Under the pieces are notes generated by a model, which had not been told where the DNA came from, did not search any database, and worked only from the letters and a program-made list of their open reading frames with translations. A DNA stretch of 22,320 nt from Perkinsus olseni. Its lineage: Eukaryota > Perkinsozoa > Perkinsida. Positions 9,103 through 17,436 of this stretch are shown here, piece after piece (positions within the stretch are counted from its first letter, which is position 1; each line of letters begins with the position of its first letter). Location: positions 1-22,320 of the forward strand of contig JABANN010000542.1 in NCBI GenBank assembly GCA_013115125.1. The letters run 5' to 3'. Position numbers and translations under genes: made by a program.

Positions 9103-9600
9103 TCACGCTCGGCACAATGGTGGGCACGAGGTGGGCACATAGGGACCGCTAGGGGCACCGTTTCCACCGTTACCCCCATTGCCACCGCCGTCGCTGCCAC
9201 CGTTACCACCAGGACCTCCATTCCCGCCAGCACTATTGGCGTTACCTCTCCCGCCATTACCGCCAGCGCCACCATTGCCGCCAGGACCGAAGTGACCGCC
9301 ATCACCGCCATTACCACCAGCACCACCATTGCCGCCTTGAAGGAGGCGAAGCATATCGCTTGACAGAAAACGGCCGGTAGAGTGATGTAGAGCACCGACG
9401 GCGGAATCGTCATCTACCAAGTAGCCCTTTCGCCTGTGTCGCCTGTAGCCCATCAGGACATCGCTATTCCTCGCGTCGCCATCCTGGACAACTAGGGAGC
9501 TAAATTTTCCCACAGCGATGTCCTGATGATAATCGTCTTGAATGGCAATGGCAAGAGAGATGATTTGCAGCACAGCCACGAAGGGGGAGTTTATCTGCAT
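9103..9600 (-). CDS. Secreted Gly/Asn-rich repeat protein
   Basis: I choose ATG 9600 inside a longer open frame (to 9876) because it opens a clear signal peptide, MQINSPFVAVLQIISLAIA, followed by IQDDYHQDIAVG. The 165-aa product has three parts: the signal peptide, a roughly 70-residue middle region holding a strongly basic site GYRRHRRKGY (a likely pro-protein cleavage site), and a low-complexity tail from about residue 88 made of GGNGGAGG/GGNGGDGG units with two single variants (HFGPGG, GRGNANSAGG). It ends PTSCPPLCRA with two cysteines. Gly-Asn repeats of this kind occur in extracellular matrix, cell-wall or adhesive proteins of many lineages. No specific function is claimed. The repeat codons mostly vary at third positions (ggt/ggc/gga), which argues for selection on protein rather than a simple DNA repeat. 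Confidence 0.66.
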   Translation of the reverse strand: MQINSPFVAVLQIISLAIAIQDDYHQDIAVGKFSSLVVQDGDARNSDVLMGYRRHRRKGYLVDDDSAVGALHHSTGRFLSSDMLRLLQGGNGGAGGNGGDGGHFGPGGNGGAGGNGGRGNANSAGGNGGPGGNGGSDGGGNGGNGGNGAPSGPYVPTSCPPLCRA

Positions 9601-10029
9601 GTAAAAATCCAGAACCTGATAGTATAATCGCCAAAACCCTAGTGAAGTTAGAGGTTTAATCAGTTCCTGAGCGATTGGAGACTCCAGGTTGGAGGTAATT
9701 CCAGGTACATGAGAATGGACCGTAGCGGGAGTGGCACTATGTACCGTACGTAATGTAGTACATTGAATGTACGTACTCGACAAAATGTGTACCTGTCGTT
9801 CGATAGATATCAGACCGAGACCTCTTCTTGAAGTGGGAAAGAGGAAACCTACATGCCGAGGATTGGCTCGTTCCAACCTCCGTTGAATAGATCACGGCAC
9901 GCTATACTATAGCGCCTTTAGCCTGTCTATGACGGCTATAGACAGGGCACGCATATGCACTCGGCGCAACTGGTCACAGCGTCGACGTCTTAACCGAAAC
10001 GATTTTTTGATGATTTAAAGCGATATGAG

Positions 10030-10442
10030 ATGGTCCTAATGCAATGCCGAGAGCATGAGAGGGCGGTGCGTGCAGCACTTGCTGCTCGAAATAGCGAACA
10101 TGGTAACACTGGGAGACACCGGTAAGCCACGCTATGGGACACTGCTAGCCTAGCAGTGCTAGGCTAGTGGTACTAGCCCCGTTCGCCTACAGGATATCTG
10201 GCCCAGGCTCATCGGGGGTCTCAAATTATCCACATCGACTCTTATTCTCAGGCAAGCTCAGTACCACTACCACTGCGACGCAAGTAGACGAGACCGCGAG
10301 CTGGAGCACTGATCGAAGACCAATGTACGACCGGAAAAGCAGGAAGGTTGTCCCCGGGACATCGCCCTCGACCAGCTTCGTCACCGTGCGACCCGTACAA
10401 ACCCTGCCCAAGTGGCACACGGTGTGGTGGAGTGAAGAGTAA
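10030..10442 (+). CDS. Small hypothetical protein, two exons, 113 aa
   Basis: Exon 1 (10030-10121) reads MVLMQCREHERAVRAALAAR and ends ...GNTGRH plus two bases at donor GTAAGC. Exon 2 (10193-10442) follows acceptor cgcctacag and reads ISGPGSSGVSNYPHRLLFSG, later STDRRPMYDRKSRKVVPG, ending TVRPVQTLPKWHTVWWSEE. The 71-nt intron keeps the frame and contains a perfect 23-nt one-centre palindrome (10145-10167). The protein is basic, Ser/Thr-rich and without a signal or membrane segment. No family was recognised. Its stop lies 33 nt from that of the convergent minus-strand gene. An alternative reading is that the minus strand of 10226-10495 is coding, but that frame has no start or acceptor as good. 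Confidence 0.5.
10145..10167. repeat. Perfect palindrome, 11-nt arms, 1-nt centre, within an intron
   Basis: ctagcctagca, a single g at 10156, then its exact reverse complement, lying between donor 10122 and acceptor 10192 of the gene at 10030-10442. Confidence 0.92.
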
Positions 10443-10475
10443 CGTGGAGGCGATGGATCACTTCGTCGCCGGTAA

Positions 10476-10802
10476 CTAAGTATCCGAGAACACACAATAG
10501 ATTACTAATTGATTCGAAACAGGAACCTGGAGCTGACTCGGTGCAAATTGGGCCTGCTCTGTGGCGTTGAGTGTTATAGTTACAATTTGTGTACTGTAGC
10601 AGGCGTGCACGAAAAGTCCCGTGCTCACTATTGCTATGTATATGCCTGTCACTAAGGTCAAACAATCGGCGCAACAGAGCGGGGTCGGGTTCGAAGAAGC
10701 CTCAAGCGACGGTGCGCTACTCTCGTCGCGCGCTATCTCCTTGTGAGAGCCCGGGCTCGTGATTGTATAAAATCTCTCTCGTTTGCGTTGTGGAGATATC
10801 AT
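10476..10802 (-). CDS. Small single-pass membrane protein
   Basis: ATG 10802 opens a 108-residue product: a basic cytosolic-looking N-terminus (MISPQRKRERFYTITSPGSH), a hydrophobic segment around residues 44-66 (LVTGIYIAIVSTGLFVHACY), then TQIVTITLNATEQAQFAPSQ with one N-glycosylation sequon (NAT). The topology resembles a type II membrane protein, positive inside. A strong acceptor, tttcttacag, ends 26 nt before the ATG and would suit leader trans-splicing. A frame extending upstream to 11027 is not needed. The C-terminus could change if an intron lies near 10500; GT sites are present but none is convincing. Family not recognised. Confidence 0.5.
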   Translation of the reverse strand: MISPQRKRERFYTITSPGSHKEIARDESSAPSLEASSNPTPLCCADCLTLVTGIYIAIVSTGLFVHACYSTQIVTITLNATEQAQFAPSQLQVPVSNQLVIYCVFSDT

Positions 10803-11311
10803 TAAGCATATTCTTGGATTAACTGCCCCTGTAAGAAATAATCGCCTACGAAACTGGTTATGGCCGAAAAAAAGCAGACCGAAACACAATTCGGTGGACC
10901 AGAATTCGAACCGCAATTTGGACGAAACAATATAAGGAGCGTGCATTTTTCTTAGGCAAATCCGGGAAACGAAGGTTATCTCGTTCCCAAAGAGCGTTTG
11001 AATTTGAAAGTTGGGCGGCATATACATTTTGAAGCGTGGAATGTATTGATATATAGATCAACCGTTTCATCGACCGTTTCAGCGCCATAGGGCGCGCGAC
11101 GTAAATTTCGCGCGTCTGAGATGTGCAAATTTCTTACACCCAAGCGATTTGGGCCAAATCGCCGCGATTTGATCGCCGATCGCGACTCCCACTGCACGAA
11201 AGGCCGTAATTCACCGTGAATTTTTCACGTGATCCGATCCCCTTCCACGCTCCATGCAGAGTTGTATCGTGAATATGAGCAGTTATTGCGCTGAAGCGCG
11301 ATCGATATAAT
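10803..11311. other. Intergenic region left of the TIR element
   Basis: No convincing gene was seen. Short complementary words occur (attcggtggaccagaattcg; cgtgaa-ttt-ttcacg at 11217-11231), as does a CpG-rich patch (ggcgcgcgacgtaaatttcg). Confidence 0.35.
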
Positions 11312-12158
11312 GGAGATGCACCCGTGTTGTGTAAAACGCGGGTGTTTCACGCGTTACGAAGAACACAACGCGTTATGAGCATAAATTTAGGGTATAACGC
11401 GTGAAACGCGAAATGGGCTCATAACGCGGTATGTGTAACGTGTTATGATAACGCCAAGCGTGATGCTGAGCACTGAACATGGAACACAACCGGAAGGTAT
11501 CGACGTACGAGAAACTATCAAGGAGCGACACCAATACCAGTCTGTTGATGACATAGGAAGTCGAAATTAACGATAATTATACACGCACAGACCGCTCTGG
11601 GAGGCCTGTTGTCGGCTCTTTCTCCCGGAGAACTCCCGGGTTTCCAACACCCTCGAGCCGGACACTCAGGTCGATGACGGTGATCAGGTTGAATCCATGA
11701 TGTCGGAATCGGATGCTGGGGGTCAAACAAGCGAGCCTGCGCCCACTCTTCAGGAACAAAAGGAGAAGCTCCGAGAGGAGAGGGCGGGTAGAAAGCGTCC
11801 CGCGCCAAAAGCCAAGGCTGCTGCGGCCAAGCCGAAGCCGAAGAGAGAAAAACGAAAGTGGCTCAGTCACTAGGGCTATGGTGAGTGCATGGTGCAACGC
11901 GTATGTGCTGTTTCTGAGTCACGCGAGTGCGCTGAGCTGTTTTTAAGCTAATCACGGATTCGGTAGTGCGATGATAGATGTGAACCGCCGCACCGCGTTG
12001 TGTTATACGCGTTTTCTTACCGCGATAACGCGTAGTACGCGTTATGGCGTTAAACGCGCGCGTTATACCGCGGAGTGGTATCACTACACAACACATCGCG
12101 TTTTACGCGTGAAACACTTCGCGCAAAACTGTTTTACGCGTTTTACGGGTGCATCTCC
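11312..12158. mobile_element. 847-bp terminal-inverted-repeat element, possibly PIF/Harbinger-type, non-autonomous
   Basis: Both ends carry the same 14-bp inverted terminus, GGAGATGCACCCGT at 11312-11325 and its complement at 12145-12158. The element is bordered on each side by AAT (11309-11311 and 12159-12161), a plausible 3-bp target-site duplication. Inside each end lie about 150 bp dense in TAAAACGCG, GTTTCACGCGT and TATAACGCG words in mirrored order, as expected of subterminal transposase-binding sites. No transposase fits in the interior, so it would be non-autonomous. A 3-bp duplication is the rule for PIF/Harbinger elements, although their usual target is TWA, so the superfamily call is tentative. 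The interior carries a small basic ORF (11697-11873). A hairpin (caatgagct-aca-agctcattg) abuts the right end. Confidence 0.72.
11697..11873 (+). CDS. Small basic Lys/Ala/Pro-rich protein within the TIR element
   Basis: The 58-residue ORF reads MMSESDAGGQTSEPAPTLQE, a charged helix QKEKLREERAGRKR, a tail PAPKAKAAAAKPKPKREKRK and WLSH, then stops at 11873. The frame is open back to 11577 with acidic text (LEPDTQVDDGDQVES), so it may be the last exon of a longer protein, with a possible acceptor at 11590 or 11630. The composition is that of chromatin- or RNA-associated tails (H1/HMG-like) with nuclear-localisation character. It could be a captured host exon or the accessory DNA-binding ORF of the element. 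No homology is claimed. Confidence 0.4.
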   Translation: MMSESDAGGQTSEPAPTLQEQKEKLREERAGRKRPAPKAKAAAAKPKPKREKRKWLSH

Positions 12159-12865
12159 AATGAGCTACAAGCTCATTGATAATTGGACAGATCGTCTATA
12201 GCAGATGATACAGATCCCGGAGGCTTAGAGTAGTCAGCCTGCTGGAGACACAGACTATACGTTAGAGTTGACTCAGACAGGGAATATATTCAGTTGTGTT
12301 CGATCGATCAACGGTAGTCTCTCACGGATAGGCCGTCGGACGAACCTCACATATTTGCCTTGATGGATGCATAGCAACCCGATGAGAGTGTCGTGAGATT
12401 GCATTAGTAATGAAGCATTACAGTTCCACAGTGTAACTTCCACTGGAATAATTTCAATATTACGCTGTAGCTTTTGCGTTGCCGGCAACACTACTACTGT
12501 TGAAAGGCTTCCCTTGGGGGTACTACAGATCGAGATTCCCGCTCTTGGCACTCCTTTTAGTAGTAAACCAGCAATCTCTTGCCAACAATTGCTTAGTCAT
12601 TCCCTGGTGGAAAGAACGAGCCGCGCAAGGACCGCTCAAACGGAGATTGGGCCGCCCAATTTGGGCGCCGGGGCTTCCGCGACGCGCGTGCTCGAGGACC
12701 AAGATCGTACATGTTTCCGTTATTTTCGACCCGCCATGGTCAGCGGCTTCAATGCCGCCATGTTTTCAAGCAGTATGTCGGGCAGCTTGCAGCACAAGGC
12801 GAACCTTACTTCTTGGTACATTGGGTTCAGTTGCGACTGGATTGGTTCAGTTTGAGATTCAGAGA
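12159..12865. other. Region between TIR element and protease; possible upstream protease exon
   Basis: The protease frame stays open upstream to 12479 and includes a signal-like run (RFPLLALLLVVNQQSLA) preceded by an AG at 12527-12528 but no ATG. An in-frame ATG at 12752 is another possible start. Several AG acceptors crowd 12850-12862. Whether any of this is exon cannot be decided by eye. Confidence 0.35.
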
Positions 12866-14314
12866 ATGCATCTTCATTCGCCTCCCGTCCTGAGCATCTT
12901 CTTTTCACCCGCGGTACTCTCGACAAAGCTCAACACAGCAGTTGTGATCATAGAGGATTCTAACGGCAATCAAATCAGTGTTGAAGACGCTTTCCACCAA
13001 CACCGCAACTGCCTTGTAGAGAATCAAGGGAAACTTGATCGATTATCGAAGTGCTTCGAAGAGGGGAGTAGATCGACTGTGATAGAAGATTTGAGCATAA
13101 CCGGTATACAAATAGTCCACGTTGGCAGCGAGGAATGCCCAGCAACCCCCGAAGACGTTTGTGACTTCGTCAAGTCTATCAAGCTTCATTCGAATCACAG
13201 GATAGCCCTATGTGCTGAGGTCTCGCGGCCGAGCTCGCGGCCCCTCAGCCAGCCTCGACGAGGCTCCTCACTCGGCGCAGGAGTAAGTAGAAAGCGGTTG
13301 GACTCGAATAGATCGGAGTACCCGCCGAATGATCCGGTTTTCTTGAAACAGAAAACATTCCTCGATTCGCTGAGAATTCAGGAGGTTTGGAATGAGGTTA
13401 GAGAGTCTGGGCTATCAAGGGAGGACGTCGTGGTGGCCATCATAGACACCGGCGTAGCACCTGACCATCCTGATCTCGAGGGGAAGCTACTGGAAGGATA
13501 TGATGCTTCTGGAGCGCGAGAGAAGTCGCTCGCCGATAATCATGGTCACGGCACGTTGATGGCTGGTATCCTCGCGTCGACCATCAACAACCGAATCGGT
13601 ATCGCTGGCATCGCTGATAAGGTTAAAATCCACCCGATCAGGGTGACAGAAAGCCAGACGGGGTGGGCTCCGGTGTCCCAGATCTCGAGGGCTTGGGAGC
13701 GAGCGCTGCTGTTCAAGGACACCAACATAGTTGTGTTTGCTCACGGTGATGAGTTCACCGAGCTAAACGAATTTGTTTACATGCGTTTGCTGGAGAAATC
13801 AGCGGAACAGGGTGTCTTTGTAGTTACTGCTGCCTCCAACTCTGAGGGAGCGGACGGCTCTGAGGAGACGCCGTTGCCGTGGTCTCTGGCTGATGATATT
13901 CCTGGAGTTGTCTCCGTCGCGGCAACATACGCGACGAATCCTACGCTTCTCCTAGCGAACCACCCGAAGCTTGCCAGTTTTGGAGCGCCTGGCACGGACG
14001 CCTGGTCGCCGAGACCGAAACGTGTGGAGGGCGAATGGCTGTATTGGGACAGATGGGGCTCATCAGTAGCTGCCGCAGCCACTAGCGGTGTGGTGGCGTT
14101 GATGATGAGCTTCAAGAATTTCAAGCCGCTGGAGATCGAGAGAATGTTGCTGAACTCTACCGAGGATAGAGTACGAACGAAATGGGGGCATGAGATGCCT
14201 TATGGTGTTCTTCGACCTGACCTCGCTGTCAAACAGGCGATAGCGGAGACTAGGCAGTCCCAACCCGATGAGTCGAGCACGGCTCGAGGAAAAGAGCGGA
14301 AGGCAAATAGTTAG
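12866..14314 (+). CDS. Subtilisin-family serine protease (peptidase S8)
   Basis: From ATG 12866 the product is 482 aa. The start MHLHSPPVLSIFFSPAVLST is signal-like, followed by a pro-region of about 130 residues that contains a Ser/Arg-rich linker, then EYPPNDPVFLKQKTF, the usual entry to an S8 domain. Catalytic blocks are visible: VVVAIIDTGVAPDHPDLEG (Asp about 194), DNHGHGTLMAGILAS (His about 228), FVVTAASNSEG (oxyanion Asn about 325) and RWGSSVAAAATSGVVALM (Ser about 400). Spacings agree with active enzymes. The Ser block departs from the common GTSMAAPHV by SS for TS, V for M and loss of the Pro. The domain ends near residue 460 with a basic Ser-rich tail. It probably acts as a secreted or vacuolar endopeptidase. 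Subtilisins of this kind are secreted by Perkinsus and suspected in host interaction (known for the genus; not shown for this gene). No intron is seen after 12866. A start further upstream is possible. Confidence 0.93.
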   Translation: MHLHSPPVLSIFFSPAVLSTKLNTAVVIIEDSNGNQISVEDAFHQHRNCLVENQGKLDRLSKCFEEGSRSTVIEDLSITGIQIVHVGSEECPATPEDVCDFVKSIKLHSNHRIALCAEVSRPSSRPLSQPRRGSSLGAGVSRKRLDSNRSEYPPNDPVFLKQKTFLDSLRIQEVWNEVRESGLSREDVVVAIIDTGVAPDHPDLEGKLLEGYDASGAREKSLADNHGHGTLMAGILASTINNRIGIAGIADKVKIHPIRVTESQTGWAPVSQISRAWERALLFKDTNIVVFAHGDEFTELNEFVYMRLLEKSAEQGVFVVTAASNSEGADGSEETPLPWSLADDIPGVVSVAATYATNPTLLLANHPKLASFGAPGTDAWSPRPKRVEGEWLYWDRWGSSVAAAATSGVVALMMSFKNFKPLEIERMLLNSTEDRVRTKWGHEMPYGVLRPDLAVKQAIAETRQSQPDESSTARGKERKANS

Positions 14315-14640
14315 CCTCAACAGCCTGAGTCTCATGGCCACTTGGATACTACTGCATCGTTCATCGTTTGTTGTGTGGCTTATGCCGATAACAGTTGTGT
14401 TCAGCTACTTGCGTGGAAGGGCCTCTCGCGTTATCTTGTCGAGAACTTCTTGCGTAACGATGAGGATAACACAGCTCGGGATGGTTACCAGAAAAAAAGA
14501 AATGCAGTAGTGCGACTACTGTAGTTGCAGTAGACACCTATTCCTTGATCAATTTTATGGCTTAAGAAGCTCAATAAGGCTTTTTAAGGTATATGAAGTC
14601 AGCATTAAAGAAGGAAAATCTTTTGAAACAGGCTGTGCTT
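14315..14640. other. 3' flank of the protease gene
   Basis: Two short frames (14268-14510 and 14342-14524) overlap the protease tail and show no domain. The stretch is probably 3' untranslated and spacer DNA. It contains cagtagt-gcg-actactg near 14507. Confidence 0.35.
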
Positions 14641-14688
14641 CTCCCGCGCGCCCGGTGACTTGCTCTATCGCCGATTTCGTTGGATATG

Positions 14689-14762
14689 AGAAGGTTAGCC
14701 GTATGGTTTAAGGGTTGGGCACGTAAGCATCTGTTCGAGGGTTCAATCCTAAGATACCCCAC
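14689..14762 (+). tRNA. tRNA-like sequence with A and B boxes, stems not conserved (tRNA pseudogene or tRNA-derived promoter)
   Basis: TAGCCGTATGG at 14696 resembles the internal A box, and GGTTCAATCC at 14740 is a near-perfect B box. Their starts are 44 nt apart, as in real tRNAs. However, the predicted acceptor arms (AGAAGGT and ATACCCC) do not pair, the T stem has only about three pairs, and no clear anticodon arm forms. It is thus not a functional tRNA. It could be a decayed tRNA, the head of a tRNA-derived SINE, or an internal Pol III promoter for the structured stretch downstream. Confidence 0.25.
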
Positions 14763-15744
14763 ATTTATTCGGTATTGCTGTTGTAACTCGCAGTCTCCTT
14801 GAGTTGTAATAGCTGGTCGATAAGATTGTAACCGACTCAGAGTTATCTTTGTCCTACTTCTCTGAATACCTTTCGCTGTTGAGTTGTTTAGCCACGATTG
14901 GCGAGTCGTCTAAGCGAAGCTGCTGCAGCTTAGCTGCATTTCTGAAATGCCGATTCACCCCTGGGGGTTAATAGGAGTTTCAGGCGCGCGCGAAGCCGCT
15001 TCGCCGGAGCGGTAGAAGAAAATATCAAGGTATGCATGATTCGCAAGAATTCCGCCTTGTACCGAGTTAGAAGTTGGTATGGTGTAGCGAGTGGTATTCA
15101 TCCGGAGTACCGCTCAGGGTGAGTATGCGTAATTAGACCATCCGGTACGAATGGTCCCATTGAGTACCCATCGGATTTATTCCCATTGAGGACCATTAAT
15201 GCCTCAATGGCTTTAAGTAGGTCGAACCTAAACAACGCCAAGGGTAGGCGCGCAGCACAGGTTTCTAAGAAACCGTTTCTCCCTGGTGTTCTCGATGTTA
15301 CCTCGGCGGACTATTTACCCCGCAAGAAATGCGAGGCAGGCTAGGCAACTTCACTCGTACTGGCTTCTGTGATGAAGCGGGTCGAGAGGTATGACGGAGA
15401 TTTTGCCTTCTGACGACGCGCATAGCGGATACTCGCAAGAGAGCTGGCCCCATCCCTAGAGAGGAAGCTGCGATGCCGAACGCGTTTTTCGGCGCGCGGA
15501 GCGCGCTAAAAAATACAAGATATGCAGGAGTGACTGAACGGCTTTTCCCGAAGCATCATTCATCTCGTAGACCCCCAATATAAACCCCCCCCAAAAAAAT
15601 CACAGAATAACTCCCCGGGCCCCGAGGGGAGTTATAGAACAACCCCCCAAAACCGATCACCCTAAGTCATAGCCGCAGGAATCACGGTGGTTGGTCTGCG
15701 CCTCGCCATAGAGGACATCGTGACTAGCCCCGACTCCCCTCTCG
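14763..15744. other. ORF-free, hairpin-rich block; candidate structured non-coding RNA
   Basis: No frame of 60 codons or more exists on either strand for about 980 bp. Many short perfect hairpins follow one another: aagctgc-t-gcagctt (14917-14931), gcatttc-t-gaaatgc (14936-14950), ggtttc-taa-gaaacc (about 15260), ccattgagg...cctcaatgg (about 15184-15211) and taggt-cga-accta (about 15219). A motif aaaata(t)caaggtatgcat near 15020 recurs as aaaatacaagatatgca near 15516. It does not match rRNA, RNase P, SRP or spliceosomal RNA cores that I could recognise. Confidence 0.3.
15610..15638. repeat. Inverted repeat between poly-C tracts
   Basis: ataactcccc and ggggagttat enclose gggccccga. The hairpin is flanked on both sides by C-runs followed by A-runs (about 15586-15597 and 15643-15651), each followed within 7 nt by atcac. 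Confidence 0.75.
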
Positions 15745-16208
15745 TTGCACTCTCTTTGGTCTTCTTCTCTCTTCGTGACAGCTCACTACGCGAAGCTTAG
15801 TGTAACACGTATTCTACGTGCAAGAGTATACGTGCATTATACATTAGTATATGTAACGCATACTCATGCACCCGAGTACGAGGCGCATAATAAGGTCAGA
15901 TGGTTGTCTGAGACTAATGGTACGCAGTAGCAGAAGGTTATTGGCAATAACTTATTGCAGCGATGATAGTCTAACAGCTGAATAATACTGAACCAGGCTG
16001 TAGCTGTTACATAAGTTATGTAACATAACGTACACTATAGCTGTCACCATGGTGTCGACTCAGTGCACTCGCTGGCGGAGACAGGCTCTCACACTAGCGC
16101 TAGCTGATGTCCCACCGATGCACCTGTGTGTCGAATGTCTCCAAGCGGCCGGCTTCACTGACGGTATGTGACTCGGCCCGGTCGCGGCCTTCCACCGGCC
16201 GCCGATGC

Positions 16209-16235
16209 TTGCAATGACTGTTACAGTCATTGCAA
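16209..16235. repeat. Perfect palindrome, 13-nt arms, 1-nt centre
   Basis: ttgcaatgactgt, a single t at 16222, then its exact reverse complement. Confidence 0.93.
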
Positions 16236-16391
16236 TCTTACAGTAAGCGTACACAGCATTGTGAATTGGGCGTGGCAAGAGCTTTGAACCGCGGGGTTCG
16301 AACTGTGACGCTATGAAGCGCCAATGGCTGTGACGCTATGGCATGGCGTCACTATGGCGCTATGGCACCGACGTACTATCGACCTTCGTAG

Positions 16392-16434
16392 TACTCAATA
16401 CGTCCGTACGAAGTTCGTACGGACGTATTGAGTA
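16392..16434. repeat. Perfect palindrome, 21-nt arms, 1-nt centre
   Basis: Two exact complementary 21-nt arms (left arm begins tactcaatacgtccgtacga) flank a single g at 16413. No mismatch. The flanking bases do not pair. Confidence 0.95.
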
Positions 16435-16656
16435 TGACAGGTTAGGTTTCCCGAGAATGAAACCTTGGATTCGTCTCAGCCGATGCGACCCTACACCAAA
16501 GTGTTACAACTGCTGCCACTCACAGCTGGGACTTCCGATCATCTAACAGTTGCCAACCAGGAAATGCGAGACAACGGCTGGTGAAGAACGCGGCGATCCG
16601 GCTAGCTCAAGAAAAGTCGCCCGCGCTCGAGCCATAAATGTAATGGATCATCCCGG

Positions 16657-16908
16657 ATGATTCATCCGCATCATCCATTGAATGGATTCCATTCATTGCT
16701 CGTCACCGTTTCTACCTGCGCCCCTCAGTGTCCTGAGGACACTATCCTCTCGGGTACCTTAGATCAGCTCCTACCAAGGGTGAAACAGGTCTGCCCAAAC
16801 AAAGAGTTGGAGTTTATCGACCTCACGAACATCATCGCTGTCTCCGATCAAAAGATATATGTACCACTCAAAGGAAACCGTATTGCTCTAACCAGATCTC
16901 AATGTTGA
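16657..16908 (+). CDS. Small hypothetical protein or C-terminal exon
   Basis: The 83-codon frame from ATG 16657 reads MIHPHHPLNGFHSLLVTVST, then from 16729 CPEDTILSGTLDQLLPRVKQ, KELEFIDLTNIIAVSD and KIYVPLKGNRIALTRSQC, ending with TGA at 16908. The second part looks more protein-like than the first, and a good acceptor (ctgcgcccctcag) ends at 16728. It may therefore be a final 59-residue exon whose upstream part is elsewhere, rather than a complete ORF. The region 16640-16695 is made of nested complementary ggatgat/atcatcc words, so the first 25 codons are doubtful. No family recognised. It converges on the minus-strand gene ending at 16917. Confidence 0.38.
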   Translation: MIHPHHPLNGFHSLLVTVSTCAPQCPEDTILSGTLDQLLPRVKQVCPNKELEFIDLTNIIAVSDQKIYVPLKGNRIALTRSQC

Positions 16909-16916
16909 AGAGTGGA

Positions 16917-17436
16917 TCATCTTATGTAGACCATGCAGTATGAACCACTCTTATCGCTTCTCAGAAGAGGCTTCTGTTCTAGCTATGGCTCTTCTACTTA
17001 TTATATTTTGCTACATGAAGCACCTCACTCGCACTCACCGGCAGCCGATGATCGGCTCCTGCTCGTTTTCGTGCGTCAGTGAGAACCTTCGCATTCTTAG
17101 GTAGTCCTATTACGCAGTCTCTTTGTGATACTGTACGATGCTCATTATCTTCGGGGGGCTTTATGCCCAGCTGAGTGCTGAGAGGGTTCACCTATTGTCA
17201 TTTCGTTTTCATATCGGTCATTTCTGATTCTCCCTTCTCATTGTCAAGTAGTATTGCTTCAGGTTGAAACTCACAGCAGATACTTGTGACTCTTCGCAGA
17301 GGTGGTCAGTTTTTGGTCGTATTTCGTCGCTACGGCGTCGGCCTTCGCCAAGTCCATCATGACTCATCATCATGATGAATCCCACCCGAAGATGCGAGCT
17401 TAGTGTTGGGTTGTTAGAGTGACAATTACCACTCAT
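16917..17436 (-). CDS. Small hypothetical protein, three exons, 116 aa
   Basis: Minus-strand exons 17275-17436, 17039-17170 and 16917-16973 join in phase 0 across introns of 104 and 65 nt, both with strong GTGAGT donors. The product starts MSGNCHSNNPTLSSHL (or at the later MMMSHDGLG), continues EGRRRSDEIRPKTDHLCEES, then across junction 1 QVSA-LGIKPPEDNEHRTVSQ, CVIGLPKNAKVLTDARKR, and across junction 2 DHRLP-KPLLRSDKSGSYC, ending MVYIR. It is a basic, soluble protein of unknown family. A perfect 19-nt palindrome (17437-17455) lies immediately before the first ATG and a 15-nt one (17364-17378) lies inside exon 1. Its stop is only 8 nt from the stop of the plus-strand frame ending at 16908. Confidence 0.5.

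Larger units (their letters stand above)
15745..16656. other. Palindrome-rich spacer, no convincing gene
   Basis: It has alternating ACGT/TATA-like words (15790-15870) and four one-centre palindromes: 15937-15951, 16005-16025, 16209-16235 and 16392-16434. Two weak frames (16343-16546 plus; 16060-16278 minus) owe part of their openness to these repeats. Confidence 0.45.

Noticed and set aside
9087-9413. 108-codon minus-strand frame rich in Val/Ala/Met over the Gly-rich gene
   Set aside because: It is the shifted reading of the GGNGG repeat codons. The adjacent frame has a signal peptide and a sensible protein, this one does not.
10226-10495. 89-codon minus-strand frame with a hydrophobic C-terminal run
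   Set aside because: The plus strand over the same bases forms a two-exon gene with clean splice sites and start. The minus frame has no supported start or acceptor.
14512-14760. Possible group II intron: GTGCGAC at 14512 and AGCCGTATG at 14697 resembling a 5' end and domain V
   Set aside because: The GTGCGAC lies within a simple local palindrome, the domain V-like segment lacks the matching ACGTACGGTT strand, and there is no room for the other domains.
14689-14762. A functional tRNA gene
   Set aside because: A and B boxes are well placed, but the acceptor, T and anticodon stems do not pair. Kept only as a low-confidence tRNA-like feature.
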